Position numbers and translations under genes: made by a program. Of a stretch of DNA of 64,000 nt, positions 17,300 through 25,061 are shown in pieces; positions within the stretch are counted from its first letter, which is position 1, and each line of letters begins with the position of its first letter. Below the pieces are notes generated by a model that saw only the letters and a program-made list of their open reading frames with translations, did not search any database and was not told the origin of the DNA. The stretch comes from Negativicutes bacterium. Lineage in GTDB: Bacteria; Bacillota; Negativicutes; Anaeromusales; Anaeromusaceae. The stretch spans positions 1 to 64,000 of the forward strand of contig SAAJ01000015.1 of assembly GCA_009929485.1 (NCBI GenBank). The letters are read 5' to 3'.

Positions 17300-17924
17300 G
17301 ATACTCCTCCTCCGCTTGACGCGCCGCAGCAATGAAAGCCGCTATAGCCGCGCAATCTTTTACTCCCCTACTGCTCTCTACGCCGCCGGACACGTCCACG
17401 CCGTCCGGCCGCAAGAGTTGAATGGCTTCCGCCACGTTCGCCGTGGTCAAACCTCCCGCTACCCAGAGCGGCGACTTGGCTTCCCGCCGCAACGCCTGCA
17501 GCTCTGCCCAAGCAAAGGTCTTTCCCGTACCGCCGCTTTGCCCCGGTAATTTCGTATCCAGCAGCAAGCCGGCATAGCCGCTGCGCTGCAGCAATGCCTT
17601 CGCCAACGCCTCGCCAGGAGTTACAGGAACACTGCGCAGTACCGGCCTCCCCACCGCACGAGCATAGGCTTCGTTTTCTTCGCCGTGCAGTTGAACTAAA
17701 TCCAACTGACAGGCCTGCGCAATTTCTTGCACCTGAGCCAACGGTGCGTTTTGAAAAACCCCGACTCGCCCCACGCTTCCCGCTGCCGCAAAAAGGGACT
17801 GCGCTTGCAACACGTCTACCTGTCGAGGGCTTAGTGCAAATACAGCGCCAAGATAATCACCGCCGCAGGCGCGAACCACATCCGCCTCTTCGGGACGTCG
17901 CAAACCGCAGATTTTGATTTTCAT
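17244..17924 (-). CDS. trpF: phosphoribosylanthranilate isomerase
   Basis: Isomerises PRA to CdRP. Motifs KICGLRRPEEA, VGVFQN, LVQLHGEE, LLLDTK, WVAGGLTTANV and DGVDVSGGVESS-RGVKD are all present, including the N-terminal catalytic Cys. Its ATG overlaps the trpD stop (ATGA). The C-terminus is some 20 residues longer than usual, with a low-complexity tail over the trpC start. Confidence 0.93.
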   Translation of the reverse strand: MKIKICGLRRPEEADVVRACGGDYLGAVFALSPRQVDVLQAQSLFAAAGSVGRVGVFQNAPLAQVQEIAQACQLDLVQLHGEENEAYARAVGRPVLRSVPVTPGEALAKALLQRSGYAGLLLDTKLPGQSGGTGKTFAWAELQALRREAKSPLWVAGGLTTANVAEAIQLLRPDGVDVSGGVESSRGVKDCAAIAAFIAAARQAEEEYLAEPYCGEQTPGSGRSET

Positions 17925-18946
17925 GCCGAAAGCTCCTTAACCTTTTGACTGACTCGACGCAATTCTTCCAGCTTAGCCACGGCAGCTCCCGACTCCAAGA
18001 TACGCCGTCCCATCTCAACACCTTCTTGCAGCGTTTCCGCTTTGCCGGTCACCAATAGGGCCGCCGCCGCGTTCAGGAGTACCACATCCTGCTTTGGCCC
18101 TTTTTCGCCTCGCAGAATGGCTTCCGTAATGGCCGCGTTTTCTAACGGCGTACCACCGCTGTAATCTTCTATCTTGGCCGGAGCAAATCCTAAATCTGCC
18201 GCGTCCAGTAAATACGAGGTTACTTTACCGCCCACCACTTCCGTCACTTGATTCGGCGCCGCTGTCGAAAGCTCGTCCAAGCCGTCTAAGCTATGCACCA
18301 CCATTGCACGCTTAGTTCCCAACGCCGCCAACGCTTCGCCAACCACTCGGGTCAAAGAGCGCTGGTACACTCCCAACAGCTGGTATTCCGCCCCGGCTGG
18401 ATTGGTTAAGGGACCCAGGAGATTAAATACGGTGCGAAAACCAAGTTCTCGCCTCGTCTTGGCCGCATGGCGCATCGCCAGATGGAACTGCGGCGCAAAC
18501 AAAAAGCCAATGCCGGTTTCTTCTATACACTTAGCCACCGCTGCCGGAGCCAATTCCACTTCCACCCCCAAGGCCTGCAGCACATCGGCGCTGCCGCTCT
18601 TACTGGAAACGCCGCGATTGCCATGTTTAGCTACTTTCACGCCAGCCCCAGCCAAAACAAAGGCCACCGTCGTCGATATATTGAAAGTTCCTGCGCCATC
18701 TCCGCCGGTGCCGCAGGTGTCTAGCGTACCGCCCTCCACCTGCAGCGGCTGCGCCAATTGCCGCATAGCCGCCGCAAAGCCGGCAACTTCTTCGGGCGTT
18801 TCCTGCTTCATGCGCAGGGCCGTCAGAAAAGCAGCCAACGCTGTTTCTCCCACCTCGCCGCTCATAATAGCCCGCATGGCTTCCTGCGCTTGTTGACGAT
18901 TCAAATCTTCTCCGGCCACTACACGTTGCAACAGTTCTTTAAACAT
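17921..18946 (-). CDS. trpD: anthranilate phosphoribosyltransferase
   Basis: Joins anthranilate to PRPP. The 341-residue protein has the typical CGTGGDGAGTFNIST, VAKHGNRGVSSKSGSADVL, FAPQFHLAMRHAA and FNLLGPLTNPA motifs, with PRPP and Mg sites intact. AAGGAGG lies seven bases before the ATG. It is the first gene of an operon in the unusual order D-F-C-E-G-aroF; trpA and trpB are absent. Confidence 0.95.
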   Translation of the reverse strand: MFKELLQRVVAGEDLNRQQAQEAMRAIMSGEVGETALAAFLTALRMKQETPEEVAGFAAAMRQLAQPLQVEGGTLDTCGTGGDGAGTFNISTTVAFVLAGAGVKVAKHGNRGVSSKSGSADVLQALGVEVELAPAAVAKCIEETGIGFLFAPQFHLAMRHAAKTRRELGFRTVFNLLGPLTNPAGAEYQLLGVYQRSLTRVVGEALAALGTKRAMVVHSLDGLDELSTAAPNQVTEVVGGKVTSYLLDAADLGFAPAKIEDYSGGTPLENAAITEAILRGEKGPKQDVVLLNAAAALLVTGKAETLQEGVEMGRRILESGAAVAKLEELRRVSQKVKELSA

Positions 18947-18993
18947 AATTGCGCCTCCTTTTATTACTGGCCATGCCTGCTTTTAGGTAAAAT

Positions 18994-19028
18994 AAAAAAG
19001 CCTCCCGTCCTTAAAGGGACGAAAGGCT
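18994..19028 (-). terminator. second (proximal) T-box terminator
   Basis: AGCCT..CGTCC pairs with GGACG..AGGCT and is followed by six T. It would be disrupted when the second T-box motif forms an antiterminator. Confidence 0.8.
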
Positions 19029-19075
19029 CGTGGTGCCACCCTCTTTTGGAAAACTATCTGCTTCTGCCAGGATAC

Positions 19076-19115
19076 AAAAAAACCATTTCATCCCTCTATA
19101 GGGGCGAAATGGTTT
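19076..19115 (-). terminator. first (distal) T-box terminator
   Basis: AAACCATTTC pairs with GAAATGGTTT, with CCCCTATAGAGGG as a further stem-loop on top, followed by seven T. Confidence 0.82.
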
Positions 19116-19374
19116 CGCGTTACCACCCTGGTTCAGAAAGCGCTGCTTTCCCTTTTTTTAGATACGGGCTCTAAGAACCGATATCCTAGCCTGCGATAAC
19201 GGGGGCTTCCGGTGCCGCCTACTTGCAACCGTTCAGCGGACAGCTCCTGGGACCATTCATTGCGTTCTGTCAGGCCGATCCTCACACCTCCGGTTGCCCG
19301 GTCATCGGCTCGCTGTACTGTAGATTACACAATTACTTTTCCCATTCAATGCTTTTGTTTTATGTGTTAACCAA

Positions 19375-19403
19375 ATCATACCGTTCCCTTGTCTTCTTGT
19401 CAA
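19375..19403 (-). promoter_or_regulatory. trp operon sigma-A promoter
   Basis: A consensus -35 (TTGACA, 19398-19403), a 17-base spacer and -10 TATGAT (19375-19380). The start would be near 19368, at the head of the T-box leader. Confidence 0.88.
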
Positions 19404-19516
19404 TACCTTAGGCTGGATTTTTTTACAAAATCCTGGCAATCGACTTCTGCTTCTCTCTGTGTTAAAATGAAAGAATCTGTTTTAATATATCGTGAAAAGG
19501 ATAGGATGCAACCAAC

Positions 19517-21139
19517 ATGATCAGTACAAGCAACATTGAATTGCAATTCGGCAAGCGCGTTCTTTTTAAGGACGTCTCTGTCAAGTTTACCCCAGGCAAC
19601 TGTTACGGTCTCATCGGAGCCAACGGCGCTGGCAAATCGACCTTTCTCAAGGTGCTTTCCGGCGAAATCGAGCCCTCTAAAGGCGATGTCATTATCACTC
19701 CGGGCGAACGTCTGGCGGTGCTCAAACAGAACCATTACGAGTTTGACGAGTTCCCTGTTCTGCAGACCGTCATCATGGGCCATAGCCGCCTGTACGCTAT
19801 TATGGAAGAAAAAGACGCGCTATATGCGAAACCGGAATTTTCCGACGAAGACGGTATGCGCGTATCCGAGCTGGAATGCGAATTTGCCGAATTAAACGGC
19901 TGGGACGCAGACACGGAAGCCGCTCGTCTTCTCAACGGCCTCGGCATCAGCGAAGATTTGCATGAGAAGCTCATGTCCGAACTAGACGGCGCGGAAAAAG
20001 TACGGGTCCTCCTGGCGCAGGCTCTCTTCGGCAACCCTGACATTCTGCTCCTAGACGAGCCTACCAACCATTTGGACATTGAGTCCATCAACTGGCTTGA
20101 AAACTTCCTTTATGATTTTCCCAACACGGTCATTGTAGTTTCCCATGACCGCCACTTTCTCAATCAAGTCTGCACGCATATTGCTGATTTGGATTTCGAA
20201 GGTCTTCAGATTTATGTAGGCAACTACGATTTCTGGCTGGAATCCAGCCAATTGGCTCTGCAACTGGCTAAAGACGCCAACAAGAAAAAGGAAGATAAAA
20301 TGAAGGACTTGCAAACCTTCATCCAGCGCTTCAGCGCTAATGCTTCTAAATCGAAGCAGGCCACTTCGCGGAAAAAGCAGCTGGAAAAGCTAACCTTGGA
20401 TGACATCAAACCGTCCTCGCGGCGCTACCCCTACATCGCCTTTAAGCCGGACCGTGAAGCGGGAGCTCAGCTCCTGTCTGTCGACGGCATCAGCGTTACC
20501 ATTGAAGGCGAGAAGATACTGAACGATGTATCCTTCTTGGTGGCCAAAGGCGACAAGATCGCTTTTGTCGGCCCAGATTCCATTGCTAAAACCACCTTGT
20601 TCCGCGTTCTTGCAGGCGAGCTGGAACCGGATCAAGGTGAATTCAAGTGGGGCGTAACCACGACGCAGGCATATTTTCCGAAGGACAACTCCGCCTACTT
20701 CGACGACGTCACCCTCAACCTGGTAGATTGGCTGCGCCAATTCTCCCGCGACCAGGATGAAACCTTCATCCGCGGCTTCTTAGGACGCATGCTTTTCTCC
20801 GGCGAAGAAAGCCAAAAAGAAGCCAACGTCCTCTCTGGCGGCGAAAAAGTCCGCTGCATGCTTTCCCGCATGATGGTCAGCGGCTCCAACGTCCTCATTT
20901 TAGACGAACCTACTAACCATCTTGATCTAGAAACAATCACCTCTTTAAATAGCGGTTTGACGCAGTTTGAAGGCACCATGCTCTTCACCTCGCATGACCA
21001 TCAGTTCGTAGAAACCATTGCTAACCGTATTATCGAAATCACCCCCAACGGCGTCATTGACCGCCGCATGAGCTATGACGAATACCTCCAAGACGGCGAA
21101 GTAAAAAAACAACGCGCCGCTTCCTACCCTAAGGCATAA
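19517..21139 (+). CDS. ABC-F family ATPase (YbiT/YkpA-like)
   Basis: A soluble 540-residue protein with two ABC ATPase domains and no TM segments, of the ribosome-associated ABC-F class. Domain 1 has Walker A GANGAGKST (34-42) and Walker B ILLLDEPTNHLD; the lysine-rich linker is about 245-300; domain 2 has signature LSGGEK (439-444) and VLILDEPTNHLD. Domain 1's signature reads LDGAE (156-160) and domain 2's Walker A reads GPDSIAKTT (352-360), both altered; in a head-to-tail pair they face each other, so one ATP site may be weak. This may be a trait of the subfamily. It is divergent from the trp operon. Confidence 0.92.
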   Translation: MISTSNIELQFGKRVLFKDVSVKFTPGNCYGLIGANGAGKSTFLKVLSGEIEPSKGDVIITPGERLAVLKQNHYEFDEFPVLQTVIMGHSRLYAIMEEKDALYAKPEFSDEDGMRVSELECEFAELNGWDADTEAARLLNGLGISEDLHEKLMSELDGAEKVRVLLAQALFGNPDILLLDEPTNHLDIESINWLENFLYDFPNTVIVVSHDRHFLNQVCTHIADLDFEGLQIYVGNYDFWLESSQLALQLAKDANKKKEDKMKDLQTFIQRFSANASKSKQATSRKKQLEKLTLDDIKPSSRRYPYIAFKPDREAGAQLLSVDGISVTIEGEKILNDVSFLVAKGDKIAFVGPDSIAKTTLFRVLAGELEPDQGEFKWGVTTTQAYFPKDNSAYFDDVTLNLVDWLRQFSRDQDETFIRGFLGRMLFSGEESQKEANVLSGGEKVRCMLSRMMVSGSNVLILDEPTNHLDLETITSLNSGLTQFEGTMLFTSHDHQFVETIANRIIEITPNGVIDRRMSYDEYLQDGEVKKQRAASYPKA

Positions 21140-21276
21140 AGAAAACCAAATAAGAACGAACACAGAGTAAGCAGAGTAACAGAGAACAGCCAGAGGACGG
21201 AGATTATTATATTTTATACTTTTAGCCAAGTCACTGATCTTCTAGTTTTTCATCTTTCGAAGCTCATGCTCTAACG

Positions 21277-21311
21277 CAAAAGAACGCATCACCGCGATGC
21301 GTTCTTTTTTT
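21277..21311. terminator. terminator after the ABC-F gene
   Basis: AAAGAACGCATC and its complement around a five-base loop, followed on the plus strand by seven T. It lies between convergent genes and could also serve the VTT gene. Confidence 0.82.
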
Positions 21312-21354
21312 ATACTCTTATCTTCAGCGCCTCTGTGAAACTCTGTTTCCTCTG

Positions 21355-21948
21355 TTACTCTGCGTTCCGCACTTCCAGGGCGCGTCGTCTCCGCCAACGA
21401 CGCCGCGCATACCAACCAGCTACAGCCAAAACGGTTAACGCTACTGAGCCCCACAACATTTCATCCCCGTACTGGCGCAGCCATTCCACCGCCTGCGGCC
21501 CATACCAGTAAATGAGCAGTGCTTCCAAGAAGAACCGCTTTGTCCGCCCCAGCACGGAAATAGCCATAAAAACAGATAAACGCATGCCCACCGCACCCGC
21601 TGCAATGGTAATGCATTTATAGGGAAACGGTGACATGACCGCCAGCAAAACCGCCCAAAGCGCGTTCCCTTCAACGCCTTCCTTCAGTTTCTGCAGTTGA
21701 CTCTCGGGCAGCAGCTTTCTCGCCGCCTTTACGCCTAAACGTTTTCCCAAGAAATAACCCACAAAACCGCCTGACACAGAAGCTGCCGTAGCGATAAAAC
21801 CGTAAAAAAGCGCCTCTTCCGGCTGCGCTAAAGCCAAGGGAATCAATACCACATCCGGCAAAATCGGCGAACAAAACGCTTCGGTAAACGAAGCCAATAC
21901 CAGCCCCCAAACGCCCCACTCCTGCAGCGCTACAATCCATTCATCCAT
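21355..21948 (-). CDS. VTT/DedA-related membrane protein (YqaA type)
   Basis: A 197-residue integral membrane protein with four to five TM segments and the VTT-domain features: re-entrant F-E/P region (SFTEAFCSPILPDVVLIPLA), the glycine-rich GGFVGYFLGKRLG and a late SPFPYK. Proteins of this superfamily are implicated in lipid flipping or ion homeostasis, but no specific role is known here. It ends with a basic arginine-rich tail. AAGGA lies eight bases before the ATG. Its 3' end overlaps a stretch rich in repeated CAGAG words on the other strand. Confidence 0.82.
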   Translation of the reverse strand: MDEWIVALQEWGVWGLVLASFTEAFCSPILPDVVLIPLALAQPEEALFYGFIATAASVSGGFVGYFLGKRLGVKAARKLLPESQLQKLKEGVEGNALWAVLLAVMSPFPYKCITIAAGAVGMRLSVFMAISVLGRTKRFFLEALLIYWYGPQAVEWLRQYGDEMLWGSVALTVLAVAGWYARRRWRRRRALEVRNAE

Positions 21949-22044
21949 TCATCGTATCCTTCCGGTAAAAAACCAACTTGTTTCAAAGAGAGTTCTCTCA
22001 GTGTAGCGTCAAATAGGCATACAGTCAAGTCTCTATAGAAAGAA

Positions 22045-22090
22045 CTAACAAGAGAACTGGAGTGACCGGAGGGCGCGACTGAGAATTGCA
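22045..22090. repeat. dispersed intergenic repeat, copy A
   Basis: Shares the AACAAGAGAAC, GGAGT and GACTGAG words in the same order with copies at 23210 and 34525. All three lie in intergenic DNA next to terminators or gene starts and point the same way in this window. Confidence 0.45.
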
Positions 22091-22126
22091 AAAAACAGGC
22101 CACCGAAAGCTCCGGCAGCCTGTTTT
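22091..22126 (-). terminator. dapA terminator
   Basis: AAAACAGGC pairs with GCCTGTTTT around an inner CCGG-type helix, followed on the minus strand by six T. It lies ten bases after the dapA stop. Confidence 0.82.
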
Positions 22127-22136
22127 CGATATAACT

Positions 22137-23027
22137 TTAATTTTTGATTAAGCAGTGTGCAGCCAACGCTTTTTTGAGCTGCGCCAGAGTGTTCGGCTCC
22201 ATATCGGTCAGCGGGCGCCGCAGTTCTCCTACAGGATAGCCCATCAGCCGCAAAGCGGTTTTGACAGGAATGGGATTGACTTCGACAAACAGCGCGTCAA
22301 TGATATCCGCCAGGCGAATTTGCAAGGCACTGCTTTCCTGCATACGCCCTTCAAAAAAGAGCTTGCAGATTTCATGCGTTTCTTTAGGCATGATATTGGA
22401 AAGCACCGAAATAACCCCCATGCCGCCCATCGCCAAAATCGGTACGATCTGATCATCGTTGCCGGAATACATATGCAGATCGTCGCCGCACAAAGCCCTT
22501 GTCTTTAAAATGGCGGAAAAATCACCGCTAGCCTCTTTGGTAGCCACGATATTCTGGTGTTTGGACAAAGCCTGATATGTTTCCGGCTTAATCGTCACGC
22601 CAGTACGCGAAGGTACATTGTACAAGATAATCGGGATGTTCACGCGATCAGCAATGTAGTTAAAATGCTCTACAAGGCCTTTCTGTGAAGTTTTGTTGTA
22701 ATAGGGCGATACCAGCAAGAGCGCATCAGCTCCCGCTTCTTCTGCATGCTGCGACAGCTGCGCCGCATAGATCGTATCATTGGAGCCGGTCCCTGCGATC
22801 ACAGGCACCCGTTTGTTGACATGTTTAATGGTAAATTCAATGGCTTCTTTGTGTTCTTCATCGGTCATCGTAGCCGACTCTCCGGTCGTACCGCAAATAA
22901 TGATGGCATCCGTACCATTATCAATATTGAAGTCGATCAGCTGCGCCAGCGCCTTGTAGTCAATGCCTGTTTCCGTATACGGCGTGACTACTGCCACCCC
23001 AGCGCCTTTAAATACTACCTTTTTCAC
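22137..23027 (-). CDS. dapA: 4-hydroxy-tetrahydrodipicolinate synthase
   Basis: Condenses pyruvate with aspartate semialdehyde, the first step of the lysine/diaminopimelate branch. With the GTG at 23027 as start (GGTGG five bases upstream) it has 296 residues and begins KKVVFKGAGVAVVTPY, as usual; a TTG-started extension to 23123 is open but not supported. Schiff-base Lys164 (VATKEASGD), catalytic Tyr136 (YNVPSRTG) and the GTTGESAT phosphate-like motif are present. No lysine riboswitch is seen upstream. It is alone, with no other dap gene in the window. Confidence 0.94.
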   Translation of the reverse strand: MKKVVFKGAGVAVVTPYTETGIDYKALAQLIDFNIDNGTDAIIICGTTGESATMTDEEHKEAIEFTIKHVNKRVPVIAGTGSNDTIYAAQLSQHAEEAGADALLLVSPYYNKTSQKGLVEHFNYIADRVNIPIILYNVPSRTGVTIKPETYQALSKHQNIVATKEASGDFSAILKTRALCGDDLHMYSGNDDQIVPILAMGGMGVISVLSNIMPKETHEICKLFFEGRMQESSALQIRLADIIDALFVEVNPIPVKTALRLMGYPVGELRRPLTDMEPNTLAQLKKALAAHCLIKN

Positions 23028-23209
23028 CGTTTCCACCGCCCCTAAGTATTTCCGTCTAAACTTTTCATTCAGACTATGGCTTAGTTTGGTAACTTCTTCA
23101 CGCACCCTGTGTTTTCCTGCCAAGACAATTAAGAAAAATGCTAATCTGCCGATTTAAGAAAAATCGCTACGCGGTCCTTAGAAGAGAACGTCACACAGAG
23201 AAAGCACGG

Positions 23210-23262
23210 AGATTGAACAAGAGAACCGGAGTCGCGAGAGGGTTCGACTGAGGGTTACGGAA
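23210..23262. repeat. dispersed intergenic repeat, copy B
   Basis: Contains AACAAGAGAACCGGAGT, then GAGGG and GACTGAGGGTTAC, closely similar to copies A (22045) and C (34525). It lies upstream of dapA and just before the long palindrome. Confidence 0.45.
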
Positions 23263-23306
23263 TTTAACAGGAGTTGATGAAGTAAAGTGAGGGATTAATG
23301 AGTCTG

Positions 23307-23484
23307 CGGCGGTCGTGACTATATTTGAGACTTTTTGGAGCAAGACGGTCCGCAGGACACAAAAACAGGAGACGACGGATAAAAGTTCCGTATGTCTGAG
23401 CGCCAGCGAGTTCGCGGAACTGCCGTCGACTCCTGTTTTTGCGAGGCGCGCGGAAATTTTGTCTCAAATACAGTTATGCCGCCG
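23307..23484. repeat. long imperfect palindrome (about 180 bases), possible structured RNA or MITE-like element
   Basis: Nested arms pair along the whole element: CGGCGG (23307) with CCGCCG (23479), ATTTGAGAC with GTCTCAAAT (23461), TCCGC with GCGGA, an 18-of-19 match of the arm at 23360-23378 with 23423-23441, and AGTTCCG with CGGAACT near the tip. The left arm runs from 23307 to about 23390. No coding frame is convincing on either strand. Confidence 0.6.
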
Positions 23485-23576
23485 TTTATACAGAAGATCC
23501 TAGCCCTTGAAAACCCCTTTCGCGTCTTTCGTGTATTTCGTGTATTTCGCGGTTCGTTTTATAAATTTCGGCATAT

Positions 23577-23613
23577 GAAAAAAAGCCCATATCACACCAA
23601 AAGTGATATAGGC
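23577..23613 (-). terminator. nuo operon terminator
   Basis: GCC.ATATCAC pairs with GTGATAT.GGC, followed on the minus strand by eight T-rich bases, 27 bases after the nuoN stop. Confidence 0.85.
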
Positions 23614-23639
23614 CTCTTTCTCTAGGAATTTCTAAAAGC

Positions 23640-25061
23640 TTACCACAATACTTTGGCAGCAGCAGCAGCCAGCTGTGATAAAGGCCCTGGGTATACGCCC
23701 AAGAAGATCGTACCAAACAAGCTAAGCACCACCGCCAAGCGCAGGGTACCGCTGAAATACAGCGGCGCAGCCTCTGCCGGTTCCGCCGTCGGACTATACA
23801 TCTCCTTAACCACCAGCATATAGTAATACACTGAGATCATCGACATCACAAAGCCCAGCACCGCCAGCCAAAAGAACCCTTGTTCCGTAATGGCCATAAA
23901 GAGGTACAACTTGCCCACAAAGCCAGCCATCGGAGGCAAGCCGGCCATAGACATCAAGGATAATGTCATCACTAATGCCAAGAGCGGCGACCGCTGCGAC
24001 AATCCCTTAAATGCGCTCCGTTCGTCCGAACCGGTTTCATTGCTGACTGCCGTCACTACGGCAAAAGCGCCTACATTGGCAAACATATACAAAACAACAT
24101 AAAACAGCATGCCTTTAATCCCCGCCACGTCCGCCGCCAGTAAACCGGAAAGAATGTAACCGGCTTGCGCTACCGACGAATACGCCAGCATACGCTTTAC
24201 ATTGGTTTGCCACATAGCGATCACAATACCGACAACCATACTAAGAGCCGCCAGCACGGCTACTACGGTTACCCAGTAAGCCTGCAAGGAACCGAAGGCG
24301 GTGATGAAAATCCGCAGCAGCACTGCAAAGGCGGCCGCTTTCGAGCCCATGGCGAGCATCGCTGTAATCGATACAGGCGCGCCTTCGTATACATCCGGCG
24401 CCCACATATGGAAAGGAACAATCGAAAGCTTAAAGCAAAGTCCCGCCAGCATCAGCCCCATGCCCAGCATCATAGCCGGAGTGGCTGCCGCATTCTGAGC
24501 GATCTCTTTGAGCATCAGCGTCCCGGTAAAGCCATACACCCAGCTCATACCGTACAGCAAGATCGCGCTGGCCGCCGAACCAAGAATCATGTACTTGATG
24601 CCGGCTTCGCTGGAACGCCGGTTCTTAAGATCAAAGCCGACAAGCGCGTAAAAGACGATGGTCATTAATTCCAGGCCCACAAAAAGCGTCAACAAGTCGC
24701 TCGCCGACGCCATCACCATCATCCCCAGCAAAGCGAAGAGCAACAGTGCATAAAATTCCCCGCCGCTACGAGTCATTTTTTCCACATAGTCAAAGGAAAA
24801 AAGAATCGTCAGCAAGGTCGCCGCCAAAAACAACTGTTTAAAGAAGAGCGCAAAGTTATCTACCACGAAAAAGCCGTGATAGACGCTGGCAGCGTCTCCA
24901 TAGCGGGTGGCGGTATAAACAAGAATGGCCGTCACGCCACACACTGCCAGGTAGCCCAGACTACGGCGCGTTTCCTGCTTAGGAAGAAGCAAATCAAACA
25001 CCAGAAGGAATAAGGCAAGGACGACTACGGAAATCTCACTAGCCAATAATGCGATATTCAT
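23640..25061 (-). CDS. nuoN: NADH-quinone oxidoreductase subunit N (complex I)
   Basis: A 473-residue antiporter-like, proton-pumping membrane subunit with about 14 TM helices. The family core is visible in LTLFVGLELMTIVFYALVGF, SAASAILLYGMSWVYG, LCFKLSIVPFHMWAPDVYEGAP and KRMLAYSSVAQAGY, including the buried Glu and Lys residues of the pump. Its ATG overlaps the nuoM stop (TAATG). It is the last gene of the operon. Confidence 0.95.
   Translation of the reverse strand: MNIALLASEISVVVLALFLLVFDLLLPKQETRRSLGYLAVCGVTAILVYTATRYGDAASVYHGFFVVDNFALFFKQLFLAATLLTILFSFDYVEKMTRSGGEFYALLLFALLGMMVMASASDLLTLFVGLELMTIVFYALVGFDLKNRRSSEAGIKYMILGSAASAILLYGMSWVYGFTGTLMLKEIAQNAAATPAMMLGMGLMLAGLCFKLSIVPFHMWAPDVYEGAPVSITAMLAMGSKAAAFAVLLRIFITAFGSLQAYWVTVVAVLAALSMVVGIVIAMWQTNVKRMLAYSSVAQAGYILSGLLAADVAGIKGMLFYVVLYMFANVGAFAVVTAVSNETGSDERSAFKGLSQRSPLLALVMTLSLMSMAGLPPMAGFVGKLYLFMAITEQGFFWLAVLGFVMSMISVYYYMLVVKEMYSPTAEPAEAAPLYFSGTLRLAVVLSLFGTIFLGVYPGPLSQLAAAAAKVLW

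Larger units (their letters stand above)
18985..19368 (-). promoter_or_regulatory. tryptophan T-box leader with two antiterminator/terminator modules
   Basis: The leader has one Stem I region (basal stem ACAGC 19312-19316 with GCTGT 19240-19244) whose 3' internal loop carries a TGG codon at 19253-19255, fitting a Trp specifier. Two T-box motifs follow: AGGGTGGTAACGCG at 19116-19129 and AGGGTGGCACCACG at 19029-19042, each directly before its own terminator. The base after GGTGG is T or C, both able to pair with a G discriminator as in tRNA-Trp. Only about 35 bases separate the first terminator from the second motif, too few for a second Stem I. Confidence 0.88.

Noticed and set aside
18985-19110. 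A second complete T-box
   Set aside because: Only about 35 bases lie between the first terminator and the second T-box motif, too few for Stem I.
22137-23260. Lysine riboswitch upstream of dapA
   Set aside because: None of the conserved lysine-aptamer segments are present; the region holds only repeat copy B and a possible extended frame.
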